A DNA stretch of 33,089 bases from Clostridia bacterium. GTDB taxonomy: Bacteria; Bacillota; Clostridia; Oscillospirales; CAG-382. Numbering within the stretch: position 1 is the first letter of the stretch; each line of letters begins with the position of its first letter. Under the pieces are notes generated by a model. That model did no database searches. It was not told the DNA's origin and saw only the letters and a program-made list of their open reading frames with translations. Shown here piece by piece: positions 16,220-24,910 of this stretch. The stretch lies in NCBI GenBank assembly GCA_017397805.1, contig JAFQHW010000021.1, positions 1 to 33,089 on the forward strand. The letters run 5' to 3'. The translations under genes and the position numbers were made by a program.

Positions 16220-16293
16220 AAATATAACAAGACGAAAACAACAAGATATGCAAAAAAATCATGCACATCTTGTTGTTTTTGTTATATTTTTTA
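16219..16293 (+). terminator. Long terminator hairpin after the ThrE pair
   Basis: The 5' arm (16219-16252), including AACAACAAGATATGCA, pairs with the 3' arm (16262-16293), including TGCACATCTTGTTGTT, with small internal loops. Outer ATATAACAA/TTGTTATAT and a TTTTTT run follow. The length, about 30 bp, is unusual for a simple terminator. Confidence 0.8.
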
Positions 16294-16327
16294 TTCCCCT
16301 TGCATATATAACAATGGAGGGAAATAT

Positions 16328-17341
16328 ATGAAAGAAGGAATTTTTGCGCTTCTTACGGCGGCGGCGATCTCCGTTACGGCGGTACCCCAAGCGGCATCTG
16401 CGGTAAGTCCCGAAGTGGGTGAATACCTGACGCGGATGGCAACGGGAACCCTTTACGTCCGTTATGACGGTGAGGACAAGTCTGTGCCCGAGTCGGAGGC
16501 GGTACCCGAACTGCCGTTTTTTGAAAGCGAAATTGAAGAATCACCAGAAGAAAGCATGGGAGCGGATTTGCCCGAAATACCCCAAGGCGCCGTAGCGGTG
16601 CAGGCGGTAAACCTATCGCGGCTTGAGGTTACGGAAACACCGCGCCTGCTACTTGCCAACGAAACCAAGTTTACCGTTAATTTGGATAACCTTGCCGATA
16701 AAACGCAGAAGATAAAATCGGGGGCGGTGCTTATAATACATACCCACGGTACGGAAGCGTATCTGCCGCCGAACGTGGAGTACTATATGGAGGGGGAGGA
16801 CTTCCGCAGTACTGATAAAAAGGAGAACGTGGTTGCGGTAGGGGAGGAGTTTGCCGCCGTTCTCAGGGCAAACGGCATAGAGGTTTACCACGACCAAACC
16901 ATGTACGACGAGCACTCCTATACCAACGCCTACGCCGCATCCCGCGCCGCCTGCAGGCAGTGGCTTGCTGACCATCCCGAAATACGCTATATTATAGATA
17001 TACATAGGGATGCCGTGGGAGAAACCCAAAAGCCCCTATGCATAATAGACGGCGTAAAAACGGCGCAGGTAATGCTGGTTATAGGCACCAACGAGGCGGG
17101 CGCCAACCATAGCGGCTGGCAGGACAATTTAAGCGTGGGAGCAAAGTACCAACGGCATTTAAATAACTATCCCACCCTTGCAAGACCCGTGTATTTGCGT
17201 CGCGCCAGCTATAATCAACAGCTCTGTAAGGGAAGTATGCTTATCGAAATAGGAAGCGCCGCCAACACCATAGACGAGGCGAAGGCGGCGGCAAAACTAT
17301 CGGCAGAAGCCTTTTGCAAGCTGTATAATGAATTAAAATAA
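16328..17341 (+). CDS. spoIIP: Stage II sporulation protein P (SpoIIP) homologue
   Basis: 337 residues. A signal peptide (about 1-25, ending QAASA) is followed by an acidic low-complexity linker (about 50-85) and the SpoIIP amidase/endopeptidase domain. The zinc-ligand type motifs are visible: IIHTHGTEAYLP (about 139-150), a central DFRSTDKKENVVAVGEEF and IIDIHRDAVGE (about 223-233). GTNEAGANHSGWQDNL and MLIEIGSAANTIDEA close the domain. SpoIIP removes peptide stems from peptidoglycan together with SpoIID and SpoIIM during engulfment of the forespore, so the organism very likely makes endospores. GGAGGG precedes the ATG. spoIID and spoIIM are not in the window. Repeat R1 copy 2 follows. Confidence 0.92.
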   Translation: MKEGIFALLTAAAISVTAVPQAASAVSPEVGEYLTRMATGTLYVRYDGEDKSVPESEAVPELPFFESEIEESPEESMGADLPEIPQGAVAVQAVNLSRLEVTETPRLLLANETKFTVNLDNLADKTQKIKSGAVLIIHTHGTEAYLPPNVEYYMEGEDFRSTDKKENVVAVGEEFAAVLRANGIEVYHDQTMYDEHSYTNAYAASRAACRQWLADHPEIRYIIDIHRDAVGETQKPLCIIDGVKTAQVMLVIGTNEAGANHSGWQDNLSVGAKYQRHLNNYPTLARPVYLRRASYNQQLCKGSMLIEIGSAANTIDEAKAAAKLSAEAFCKLYNELK

Positions 17342-17372
17342 CTACCCCTTTTAAAAACCGCAGTGCTTTTGG

Positions 17373-17535
17373 GATAGAAAAAAGGATGAAACGGACATAA
17401 AACCGCCTGTTAGGCGTACAAAGGTACGTCGAAGGCGGTTTTCGTTCGCAGCAAAAAAATATAATTTAATTAAGAAAACTCGTTTTACGAGTTTTTACCT
17501 CACGCCTAAAAAGGTTCTTTTTTGCGGTTCAGACG
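17373..17535. repeat. Structured dispersed repeat R1, copy 2
   Basis: Same orientation and block order as 2358-2532. Hairpin 1 is AAAACCGCCT/AGGCGGTTTT (17399-17408/17433-17442), which differs from copy 1 by two compensated base pairs, and is capped by CGTAC-AAAG-GTACG. Stem GCAAAAAA/TTTTTTGC is at 17451-17458/17518-17525. The inner hairpin is AAAACTCG/CGAGTTTT (17475-17482/17488-17495). The outer stem is degenerate here. It again lies between convergent genes. Confidence 0.8.
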
Positions 17536-17545
17536 TTGTCGGGGC

Positions 17546-17573
17546 CCTCGCGAAGTCGTTAGACTTCGTGGGG
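17546..17573. repeat. GAAGTC-type hairpin, copy 1
   Basis: CCTCGCGAAGTC (17546-17557) and GACTTCGTGGGG (17562-17573) pair, with wobbles, over a GTTA loop. A closely similar hairpin occurs at 24812-24839. There is no T-tract on either strand. Confidence 0.7.
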
Positions 17574-17592
17574 TGACTTTCCATCCCAAAAG

Positions 17593-18309
17593 TCAGCCTT
17601 TCCAGCCGCCGTCTATACAAAGCACCTGCCCCGTTATATAAGACGCGTTATCCGATGCCAAAAACAGCGCCGCCGCCGCTACGTCCTCCGCCTTACCAAG
17701 CCTTTCGAGAGGAACGCTGTTGACTATTTCCTCCACGTCGTTTACGGTAAGGTTTGCATTCATATCCGTGTCGATAACACCGGGAGCCAAGCAGTTAACC
17801 CTTACTCCCGAAAAGCCTACTTCCTTGGAAAGTGCCTTGGTAAGCCCGATTATCGCCGCCTTTGCCGTGGAATAATCCACCTCGCAGGAGGCCCCCACGT
17901 CACCCCAAACGGAGGATAGGTTTATGATAACACCGCTTTTCTTGCTCACCATATCGGGCAAAAAAGCGCGGATGCAGTTCAAGGTGCCGAAAAGATTTAC
18001 AGAGTACATTCTGTCGGCATCTTTGGGATTCACGTACTGAAACAGACCGAAAAGACTTATCCCCGCGTTGTTGATAAGCACGTCAACGCTTATTCCTCTG
18101 CGGCAAAGTTCGTCTTTAAAGGCTATGACCGCCTCTCTGTCGCTTACGTCAAAGGAAAAAGCCTCACAGCCGATCTCTTCACATAAAGCTTTTGCCGCCT
18201 CGTGGCTTTTTTCGTAATTTATAAGCACTCTGTAGCCTTCCTTGGCAAACAGACGTGCCGTGGCGGCACCGATACCTCTGGCACCGCCCGTTATCAATAC
18301 GGTCTTCAT
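17593..18309 (-). CDS. SDR family oxidoreductase (FabG-like)
   Basis: A 238-residue classical short-chain dehydrogenase/reductase. The Rossmann nucleotide-binding loop is TGGARGIG (7-14), NNAG is at 80-83, and the catalytic set is Ser133, Tyr146 and Lys150 (YSTAK). The C-terminal LAPGVIDTDM and YITGQVLCIDGGW are typical of 3-oxoacyl-ACP reductase-like members. No other fatty-acid genes are near, so fabG is not assigned; a general NAD(P)H carbonyl reductase is the safe call. It overlaps the RNase J gene by 4 nt (ATGA), so it is translated from the same message. Confidence 0.9.
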   Translation of the reverse strand: MKTVLITGGARGIGAATARLFAKEGYRVLINYEKSHEAAKALCEEIGCEAFSFDVSDREAVIAFKDELCRRGISVDVLINNAGISLFGLFQYVNPKDADRMYSVNLFGTLNCIRAFLPDMVSKKSGVIINLSSVWGDVGASCEVDYSTAKAAIIGLTKALSKEVGFSGVRVNCLAPGVIDTDMNANLTVNDVEEIVNSVPLERLGKAEDVAAAALFLASDNASYITGQVLCIDGGWKG

Positions 18310-19982
18310 AGGCTTATATCCGTCAATATGGGCAGAACCATGGGCTTCTTCTTGGTCTTTGAATAAAGCTTTGATGCTACCGCGTCCTTTACTTTGTTCT
18401 TTATGGAGTTTGCATCTCTGTTACCGTGGCCGAAGCATTCCAATATAACCTTCATAGCCAAGGCTCTTATATCCTCCACAAGGCTTTCCTGCTCACGCAT
18501 ATACAAAAAGCCTTTGGATATTATTTCAGGCTCCGAAAGCAACAGTCTTTCCTGCAGGTCAACGGTGAACGTAACTATAAGCATACCGTCCTCCGCCAAA
18601 TGCCTTCTCTCCTTCAAAACAGAACTGCCCACGTCGCCCACGCCGTAGCCGTCTACGTACACCTGACCGCAAGGCACCAACGCTCCGAATTGCGCCTTTT
18701 TACTGCTAAGCTCTAAAGGCTTGCCCGTTTCGGGTATGAATATGCGGTTCTCTTCCATGCCTAAATCCGCCGCCAGCATAGCGTGGCTTTTTAGGTGCTT
18801 ATACTCACCGTGTACGGGCATAAAAAAGTCCGGCTTTAAAAGGGTGTGTATTATCTTAAGCTCTTCCATGCAAGCGTGGCCCGATACGTGCACGTCCATA
18901 GCGTTATCCCTTATCATATTGACACCGCGCTTTAAAAGCTCGTTAACTATATGGGATATAAGCTTTTCGTTGCCGGGGATGGGGGAGGAGGAAAGTATAA
19001 CAAGATCGTCACTTCCCAACGCAACTTGACTGTGCTCACCCAACGCCATACGGTACAAGGCGCTCATAGGCTCGCCCTGACTGCCCGTGGTGATAAGGGT
19101 AAGCTGTTCCATCTTGTAACGCTTCATGTCCGAAAGCTCTATAAGCGTGCCCTCGGGTATATCCATATACCCCAAGCGTTCGGCGGCGCGCAAAACGTTT
19201 ATCATGCTTCTGCCGGTTATCGCTACCTTGCGCCCATACTTAACGGAAGCGTTTATTATCTGTTGAACCCTGTGGATGTTGGAAGAAAACGTGGCTATTA
19301 CTATGCGCTTATCGCAACCCTCAAATATACGGTCGAAGGAAACCCCAACCACCTTTTCCGAGGCGGTGTATCCGCACCTTTCCACGTTGGTGGAATCGCA
19401 AAGCAGAAGCTTTACGCCCTTTTTGCCCAGTTCGGCAAATCGGTGCAGGTCGATAGGCGCGCCGTCGATGGGGGTAAGGTCTATTTTAAAATCCCCCGTG
19501 TGCACTACCACGCCCTTGGGGGTGTGCAGTCCGATAGCCACCGAATCGGCAATGGAATGGTTCACTCTTATAAACTCCGCGGTAAAACAGCCAAGCTTTA
19601 TGCTGTCCCCCGCTTCTATCTCCTGAAGGTGAGAGCCGCCCATCAATCCGTGCTCAGTCAGCTTGTTTTCAAGTATCCCCAAGGTAAGCTTGGTGCCGTA
19701 AACGGGCATATTTATCTGCTTCAACAAAAAGGGAACCGCGCCTATGTGATCCTCGTGCCCGTGGGTAAGCAGTAAGCCTCTTATTTTGTCTTCGTTTTGC
19801 TCTAAATAACTAAAGTCGGGTATGACGAGATCTATACCTAACATATCGTCTTCGGGGAAGGAAATACCGCAGTCAACGATAACGATATCCTGATCGTATT
19901 CGAATACGGTCATGTTACTGCCTATACCGTCAACGCCCCCCAAAGGGATGACTTTAAGCTTTTTACTTTTGGTTTTTGCCAT
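18306..19982 (-). CDS. rnj: Ribonuclease J
   Basis: A 558-residue metallo-beta-lactamase/beta-CASP nuclease. Zinc-binding LLTHGHEDHIGAVPF has His74, His76, Asp78 and His79. HTGDFKIDLTP, LLCDSTNVERCGYT, FSSNIHRVQQI and the beta-CASP ISSSPIPGNE type segment (VILSSSPIPGNEK) follow. HVSGHACMEELK and MPVHGEYKHLKSHA complete the site. RNase J carries out 5'-3' exonuclease and endonuclease mRNA decay and processing in Firmicutes. Stop codons lie directly upstream in frame, fixing the ATG at 19982, yet the only good AAGGAG is about 40 nt upstream. It has its own promoter (20087-20115). Confidence 0.95.
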   Translation of the reverse strand: MAKTKSKKLKVIPLGGVDGIGSNMTVFEYDQDIVIVDCGISFPEDDMLGIDLVIPDFSYLEQNEDKIRGLLLTHGHEDHIGAVPFLLKQINMPVYGTKLTLGILENKLTEHGLMGGSHLQEIEAGDSIKLGCFTAEFIRVNHSIADSVAIGLHTPKGVVVHTGDFKIDLTPIDGAPIDLHRFAELGKKGVKLLLCDSTNVERCGYTASEKVVGVSFDRIFEGCDKRIVIATFSSNIHRVQQIINASVKYGRKVAITGRSMINVLRAAERLGYMDIPEGTLIELSDMKRYKMEQLTLITTGSQGEPMSALYRMALGEHSQVALGSDDLVILSSSPIPGNEKLISHIVNELLKRGVNMIRDNAMDVHVSGHACMEELKIIHTLLKPDFFMPVHGEYKHLKSHAMLAADLGMEENRIFIPETGKPLELSSKKAQFGALVPCGQVYVDGYGVGDVGSSVLKERRHLAEDGMLIVTFTVDLQERLLLSEPEIISKGFLYMREQESLVEDIRALAMKVILECFGHGNRDANSIKNKVKDAVASKLYSKTKKKPMVLPILTDISL

Positions 19983-20086
19983 AAACTACTATGCGTATGC
20001 GAATGCTCGTCTACGCCTGTCTCCTTTATATAAAAATTTAAGTATATATAAGCCCGCAGGGGCCAAAGTTCAAAATATATAAATAT

Positions 20087-20115
20087 ATTATGTACCAAAA
20101 ACCCCGTTTTGTCAA
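20087..20115 (-). promoter_or_regulatory. SigA-type promoter of the RNase J operon
   Basis: Minus strand TTGACA (20115-20110), 17-nt spacer, CATAAT (20092-20087). It gives a leader of roughly 100 nt before the RNase J ATG. Confidence 0.8.
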
Positions 20116-20175
20116 TAGGCAAAGAATTTGCATAGAATATATTGTGTGTTAGCGTATTTGCGTGTTAAATTTTAC

Positions 20176-20203
20176 TTGACTTTTTCCAAATAAATGGTAT
20201 CAT
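20176..20203 (+). promoter_or_regulatory. SigA-type promoter of murA
   Basis: TTGACT (20176-20181), 16-nt spacer, TATCAT (20198-20203), about 55 nt before the murA ATG. Together with the RNase J promoter it forms a divergent promoter region; the rest of 19983-20265 is AT-rich with no gene seen. Confidence 0.7.
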
Positions 20204-20265
20204 ATATAGTGTATATCTATTATTATGGGCTAAAAATGACTATTTGCCGAAAGGTGTTATTATAA

Positions 20266-21552
20266 ATGGAAAAAATAATTATTAACGGCGGTAACCCCCT
20301 TTACGGTACCATAGAGGTAAGCGGTATGAAAAATTCTTCTCTGCCCATCCTTTTCGGTACCATCCTCGTTAGCGGTGACTGTATTATAGAAAATCTTCCA
20401 CCCATTGATGACGTGTTTGCCGCCTTGTCTATATTAAAGGCTATGGGCGCACGGGTGCGCATGCTGGACGCTACCACGGTTCAGATCAATACGGACGGTA
20501 TAGTATGCGGCAGTGCACCTTACGAGCAGGCCATACATATGCGCGGTTCTTACTATATTGCAGGGGCAGAGCTTTCACGCTTTGGCAGGACCCGCGTACC
20601 TCTCCCCGGCGGCTGTGATTTCGGTCAAAGACCGATAGATCAGCATATTAAAGGGTTTGAGAAGCTTGGTGCCTCCGTTCAGGTGGAGGAAGGATACATA
20701 AATGCGGAAAGCGAGGGTGTGCTTCAGGGAGCTTCCGTCTATATGGACGTGGTTTCCGTAGGCGCTACCATTAACGTTATCCTGGCGGCAGTGTTGGCAG
20801 AGGGTGTTACTACCATCGATAACGCCGCAAGAGAGCCGCATATAGTGGACCTTGCAAACTTCCTTAATGCCTGCGGTGCAGATATTGCAGGTGCGGGTAC
20901 GGACGTGATACGTATTAAGGGCGTCGGCTCCTTAAAGGGCGTTACCTACGGTGTTATCCCCGATATGATTGAGGCGGGTACGTATATGATAGCCGCCGCC
21001 GCAACGGGCGGTAAGCTTACTATTTCCAACGTTATCCCCAAGCACTTGGAGTCGGTAACGGCAAAGCTTACGGAGATGGGTGCCGTAGTTGAGGAAAATG
21101 ATACCTGCGTGGTGGTTTCCGCCCCTACAGAGCTTAAAGCGGTTAACGTAAAAACTCAGCCTTATCCCGGCTTTCCTACGGATATGAACCCTCAGATGTG
21201 CGTGCTTCTTTGCCTTGCAGAGGGCGTAAGTATGTTGCGCGAAGGGGTTTGGGATAACCGATTCCGCTACGTTAAGGAGCTTGCCCGTATGGGTGCTGAC
21301 ATAACAGTGGAGCCGAAGGTTGCCACCGTAAGGGGCAAGACCCCCTTAAAGGGCGCAAAGGTAAACGCAGTGGACTTACGCGCGGGCGCCGCCGTGGTTA
21401 TTGCGGGCCTTGCGGCTGAAGGCACTACCGAGATAGGCGATATTTACCACATAGAGCGCGGATACGAGCGCATCGTGGAAAAGCTTCGCAAGGTAGGTGC
21501 GGATATAGAAAAAAGAGTGGTTCCCGACGATATGGGCGCGGCAGTTATTTAG
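20266..21552 (+). CDS. murA: UDP-N-acetylglucosamine 1-carboxyvinyltransferase (MurA)
   Basis: A 428-residue EPSP-synthase-fold enzyme that transfers enolpyruvate from PEP to UDP-GlcNAc, the first committed step of peptidoglycan synthesis. The N-terminal VSGMKNSSLPILFGTILVSG holds the conserved Lys/Asn pair. The catalytic loop LPGGCDFGQRPIDQH carries the PEP-adduct cysteine (Cys117), the residue targeted by fosfomycin; an Asp here would give resistance. GFPTDMNPQMCVLLCLAEG and the C-terminal DLRAGAAVVIAGLAAEG segment are typical. The length is standard. AAAGGTG precedes the ATG. It complements murB at 6675. Confidence 0.96.
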   Translation: MEKIIINGGNPLYGTIEVSGMKNSSLPILFGTILVSGDCIIENLPPIDDVFAALSILKAMGARVRMLDATTVQINTDGIVCGSAPYEQAIHMRGSYYIAGAELSRFGRTRVPLPGGCDFGQRPIDQHIKGFEKLGASVQVEEGYINAESEGVLQGASVYMDVVSVGATINVILAAVLAEGVTTIDNAAREPHIVDLANFLNACGADIAGAGTDVIRIKGVGSLKGVTYGVIPDMIEAGTYMIAAAATGGKLTISNVIPKHLESVTAKLTEMGAVVEENDTCVVVSAPTELKAVNVKTQPYPGFPTDMNPQMCVLLCLAEGVSMLREGVWDNRFRYVKELARMGADITVEPKVATVRGKTPLKGAKVNAVDLRAGAAVVIAGLAAEGTTEIGDIYHIERGYERIVEKLRKVGADIEKRVVPDDMGAAVI

Positions 21553-21564
21553 TAAAAAGGATTT

Positions 21565-22968
21565 ATGGTAAAGCTTATGATGAAAACAAGACTTTTAATG
21601 CTTTTTTTGGCTTTGATCTTCGCCTTTTGCTCATGTGTGGAAATTTCCGTTGAGACCAACGATCCCTCCGCTTCGGAAAGCGTTCCCGAAAGTGAAGCTC
21701 CCGACAGCAGCATAGCTGACAGTTCGGCGCCCGACGTTTCCGGCAAACCCGACGAGATAAGCGACGAAGAAAGCGTGGAGGAAAGCTCTTCGGCGGCGCA
21801 AACGGGTGAAGCAGAGGAAAAGGTTATAAGCTTCCTTGCGTGCCCCGATAATATTATACACCCTTCCGTGTATTATCATGCATTGCAAACGGCGGCAAAA
21901 AACAACGGTGTTGAGCCTGATTACAGCGATCTGCAAAACGCGGATTACGAGTTTTCTCACATCTACGATAACATTGCCGCTATGATAAACAGCGCCGATA
22001 TTTCCTACGTTAACGTGGAAACGCTGATAGGCGGTAACGAAAACCCCATCTACGGCTATCCCACCTTTAACTCTCCCGAAAAAGCGGGGGAAACTCTTAT
22101 CGATCTGGGCTTTGATATCTACAACCTTGCCCACAATCATATGCTTGACAGCTATAACGATAAGTATCTTATCAACTGCGACCGCTTCTTTACGGAGCGC
22201 GGTCAGACCACCATCGGTTATTACGAAAACAAAGACGATCTGGACAATATAGTTATCTATGAGGAGCAGGGCGTTAAGATAGCCTTCCTTGCTTATACCT
22301 ACGAAACCAACGGCATAAGACTTGGTTCCTCCGCTTCTACCTATATCCCCTATATCAACATCGACCTTATGAAAAAGCAGATGAAGCTTGCCAAGGAGAG
22401 GGCGGATCTTGTTTTCGTTTCCATGCATTGGGGCGACGAGGATAGCTTCACCCCCAACTCCGCACAGCGCAGTGCGGCGCAGACTCTTGTTGACGAAGGC
22501 GCAGACGTTATTATCGGTATGCACCCCCACGTTATCCAAGAGTCTAAGTGGGTAACCCGTGAGGACGGCAGCCGTTGCTTCCTTACCTATTCCTTGGGCA
22601 ACATGTTAAGCGGTATGTACGGCGGCAAAAACGCATTGGGCAGTGTTTTGTCCCTTGATATTATCTGCAAGGGTGACCAAGCCCCCTACGTGGATAACGT
22701 GCAGATAATCCCCACCGTATGCCATTACGTATTCAAGGGGAGCGTAAACTCTCAGATGGATACGGGATTCCGAGATTTTGAGATATATCTCCTTGAGGAT
22801 TATACCCAGGAGCTTGCCGCCGCCCACGGCGTACACAGAAACAAGACGTTGGGTAAAATAATAAACTTTGACAGCGAGCTGGACGGTAACTTCTCCTTAG
22901 AAACACTTTATTCCAAGGTTAAGAAGATTATACCTGCGGAATTTTTGCCCGAAGCGTTTTCGGAGTAA
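21565..22968 (+). CDS. CapA-like lipoprotein (PGA_cap metallophosphatase fold)
   Basis: 467 residues. It has a lipoprotein signal with a lipobox in FAFCSC (Cys at about 22 or 24), then a Ser/Glu/Asp-rich linker to about residue 85. The remainder is a CapA/PGA_cap domain (PF09587): NVETLIGG, LAHNHMLDSYNDKY, MHWGDED (about 292-298) and GMHPHVIQES (about 319-328), followed by LTYSLGNMLSG. The family is related to metallophosphatases and to CapA of poly-gamma-glutamate capsule synthesis; no capB or capC is present, so capsule synthesis is not implied. It follows murA by 12 nt. The start at 21565 has AAAAAGG; an ATG at 21577 is possible. Confidence 0.87.
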   Translation: MVKLMMKTRLLMLFLALIFAFCSCVEISVETNDPSASESVPESEAPDSSIADSSAPDVSGKPDEISDEESVEESSSAAQTGEAEEKVISFLACPDNIIHPSVYYHALQTAAKNNGVEPDYSDLQNADYEFSHIYDNIAAMINSADISYVNVETLIGGNENPIYGYPTFNSPEKAGETLIDLGFDIYNLAHNHMLDSYNDKYLINCDRFFTERGQTTIGYYENKDDLDNIVIYEEQGVKIAFLAYTYETNGIRLGSSASTYIPYINIDLMKKQMKLAKERADLVFVSMHWGDEDSFTPNSAQRSAAQTLVDEGADVIIGMHPHVIQESKWVTREDGSRCFLTYSLGNMLSGMYGGKNALGSVLSLDIICKGDQAPYVDNVQIIPTVCHYVFKGSVNSQMDTGFRDFEIYLLEDYTQELAAAHGVHRNKTLGKIINFDSELDGNFSLETLYSKVKKIIPAEFLPEAFSE

Positions 22969-23003
22969 AAAAGGCAGTGTCTTTAAGACAATAGGAGTAC
23001 GTT

Positions 23004-23417
23004 ATGTGGTTTGTGTTTGCTTTACTGTCTGCGGTGTTTTCTGCCCTTACGTCAATACTTGCCAGAATAGGTATTGAAGGTGTAAACTCTCATCTTTTCA
23101 CCGCAATACGGACGATGGTTGTGGTCCTTTTGGCTTGGGTTATGGTTTTTCTTACCAACGCTCATAGCGGTATTGGTGACATAAGCAGAAAAAGCTGGAT
23201 ATTTCTTATTCTTTCGGGCTTTGCTACGGGTGCATCGTGGCTTTGCTACTATCACGCGCTGAAAATAGGCGAAGCTTCAAAGGTTGTTCCCGTGGACAAG
23301 TTAAGCGTTGTTATTACGGTGGTTTTGGCATTTGTCTTCCTGCACGAGACGTTTACGGTAAAATCTCTTATAGGTTGCCTCCTTATCAGCGCGGGAACTT
23401 TGGTTATGGTAATATGA
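23004..23417 (+). CDS. Half-size EamA/DMT family transporter
   Basis: 137 residues with four or five hydrophobic segments, equal to one EamA repeat, whereas most DMT transporters have two. The C-terminal block ASKVVPVDKLSVVITVVLAF followed by LHETFTVKSLIGCLLISAGT is the EamA signature. Single-repeat members work as dimers. TAGGAG precedes the ATG. It overlaps the MATE gene by 4 nt (ATGA). The substrate is unknown. Confidence 0.85.
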   Translation: MWFVFALLSAVFSALTSILARIGIEGVNSHLFTAIRTMVVVLLAWVMVFLTNAHSGIGDISRKSWIFLILSGFATGASWLCYYHALKIGEASKVVPVDKLSVVITVVLAFVFLHETFTVKSLIGCLLISAGTLVMVI

Positions 23418-24787
23418 GTAAGAACGGAAAAATTTCAAAAGATTTTACAGTGGGAAGCGTACCAAAGCAATTGCTTTGGTTTATGCTTCCCTTTATGGCT
23501 TCCAACGCTTTGCAAGTGCTCTACAGCACCGTGGATATGATAATAGTGGGCAAATACGTGGGCACTGCGGGCCTTTCCGCCGTATCTCAAAGCAGTCAGA
23601 TACTTAACTTCGTTACCATGGTTTGTCTGGGCTTTTCCACTGGCGGTCAGGTGCTTATCTCCCAAGCCTTCGGCGCAGGCAAAAAGAAGGAGCTTAACCG
23701 TATTATCGGTACCCTTTTCAGCCTTATCACCATAATCGCGGCGGTGCTTTCGCTGGTGGCGGTGTTCGGTAAGGATATTATCATCGATATAATGAAGATA
23801 CCGCCCGAATCCGTGGATTTTTCCGAGGATTATATGCTTATCTGCGGCGGCGGTCTGATATTTACGGCAGGATACAATATGGTGTCTGCGGTGCTTAGGG
23901 GCATGGGCGACTCTAAACGGCCTTTCCTTTTCATCGGCATAGCCTCGGGTGTAAATTTGGTGTTGGACATTCTGTTTACCGGCTTTTTGGGTTGGGAGGT
24001 TGCAGGTGCCGCATGGGCAACTATTATAGGGCAAGGGGTCTCCTTCGTCTTTTCCCTGATTTATCTGTATAAAAGAAAAGAAGCCTTCGGCTTCGATTTC
24101 AAGCTTAAAAGTCTTATCCCCCATAAGCATTACTCAAAAATGATGGCTTCGCTGGGCACTCCCATGGCAATACAGTCGGGATGTATAAACCTTTCCATAC
24201 TGTTCGTTAACTCCATGATAAATGATATAGGCGTAGTGGCATCCGCTACCTTCGGTGTTGGTGTAAGGATAGACGATATAATAAACAAGGTGTCAATGGG
24301 TATTCAGCAAGCGGCTATGCCCATGATAAGCCAAAACGTGGCGGCTTCAAGGTCGGACAGAGCAGTAAGCGTGGTTCGGTATTCGTGGCTGTTTTCGGGT
24401 GCCATAACTGTGGTTTGCATGGTGCTTTATTGGCTGTTCAGCAAGGAGATGTTTATGATATTCTCCGACGACCCTGAGGTGCTTGATATGTCGGGTACCT
24501 TTGTAAAGGGCATTTTGTGGATATTCCCCGCCTTGGCGGTCATGCGCGGAAGCGGTGCGTTCATACAGGGTATAGGTAACGCCAAGCTAAGCCTTATATT
24601 GGCTTTGCTGGACGGTGTTGTGCTCAGAATAGGCTTCTGTTGGCTTTTCGGCTTCGTGCTCAATATGGGCTTTTACGGCTTCGTTTTGGGATACGGACTT
24701 GCCGCCTACGGCTGTGCCATCCCCGGTATGATATATTTCCTCTCGGGATGCTGGAGGAAGCGCCGCATTTTAGCGGACGATATATAA
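23414..24787 (+). CDS. MATE family efflux transporter (second)
   Basis: 457 residues, about 12 membrane helices. The N-terminal MLPFMASNALQVLYSTVDMI and VGKYVGTAGLSAVSQSSQIL, and the mid-protein GVNLVLDILFTGFLGWEVAG, are typical MATE sequence. It differs from the MATE protein at 345, so it is not a recent duplicate. The ATG at 23414 overlaps the stop of the DMT gene; the open frame extends further upstream inside that gene, but the overlap arrangement and homology favour this start. The two transporters probably share one message. It ends at the terminator at 24851-24900. Confidence 0.9.
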   Translation: MSKNGKISKDFTVGSVPKQLLWFMLPFMASNALQVLYSTVDMIIVGKYVGTAGLSAVSQSSQILNFVTMVCLGFSTGGQVLISQAFGAGKKKELNRIIGTLFSLITIIAAVLSLVAVFGKDIIIDIMKIPPESVDFSEDYMLICGGGLIFTAGYNMVSAVLRGMGDSKRPFLFIGIASGVNLVLDILFTGFLGWEVAGAAWATIIGQGVSFVFSLIYLYKRKEAFGFDFKLKSLIPHKHYSKMMASLGTPMAIQSGCINLSILFVNSMINDIGVVASATFGVGVRIDDIINKVSMGIQQAAMPMISQNVAASRSDRAVSVVRYSWLFSGAITVVCMVLYWLFSKEMFMIFSDDPEVLDMSGTFVKGILWIFPALAVMRGSGAFIQGIGNAKLSLILALLDGVVLRIGFCWLFGFVLNMGFYGFVLGYGLAAYGCAIPGMIYFLSGCWRKRRILADDI

Positions 24788-24811
24788 TATTTCTGTGCAA
24801 AGGGCAAATAC

Positions 24812-24839
24812 CCTCAAGAAGTCGTCTGACTTCTTGAGG
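24812..24839. repeat. GAAGTC-type hairpin, copy 2
   Basis: CCTCAAGAAGTC (24812-24823) and GACTTCTTGAGG (24828-24839) form a perfect 12-bp stem over GTCT. Core and loop resemble the hairpin at 17546-17573. Confidence 0.75.
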
Positions 24840-24850
24840 ACCCCGATAAG

Positions 24851-24900
24851 AAAAACAGGATACGATGGCAAAGCCTTTGCCGACCACTTATCCTGTTTTT
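24851..24900. terminator. Bidirectional terminator between convergent genes
   Basis: AAAAACAGGATA and TATCCTGTTTTT form the outer stem, with an inner GGCAAA/TTTGCC hairpin. A-rich on one side and T-rich on the other, it can end both the MATE gene (plus) and the lipoprotein gene (minus). Confidence 0.85.
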
Positions 24901-24910
24901 GCTTTAATAT

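Larger units (their letters stand above)
17342..17592. other. Convergent intergenic region with R1 copy 2 and a hairpin
   Basis: No gene is supported. The stretch separates the end of spoIIP from the end of the SDR gene. It holds repeat R1 copy 2 (17373-17535) and the hairpin CCCTCGCGAAGTC/GACTTCGTGGGG (17546-17573). Confidence 0.8.

Noticed and set aside
16284..16310. SigE-like promoter (ATATT, 14 nt, CATATATA) before spoIIP
   Set aside because: Attractive for a sporulation gene, but the predicted start of transcription would fall on the ribosome site, and the -35 lies in the T-run of the terminator.
21565..22968. Poly-gamma-glutamate capsule synthesis locus
   Set aside because: Only a CapA-like domain is present; capB and capC are absent.
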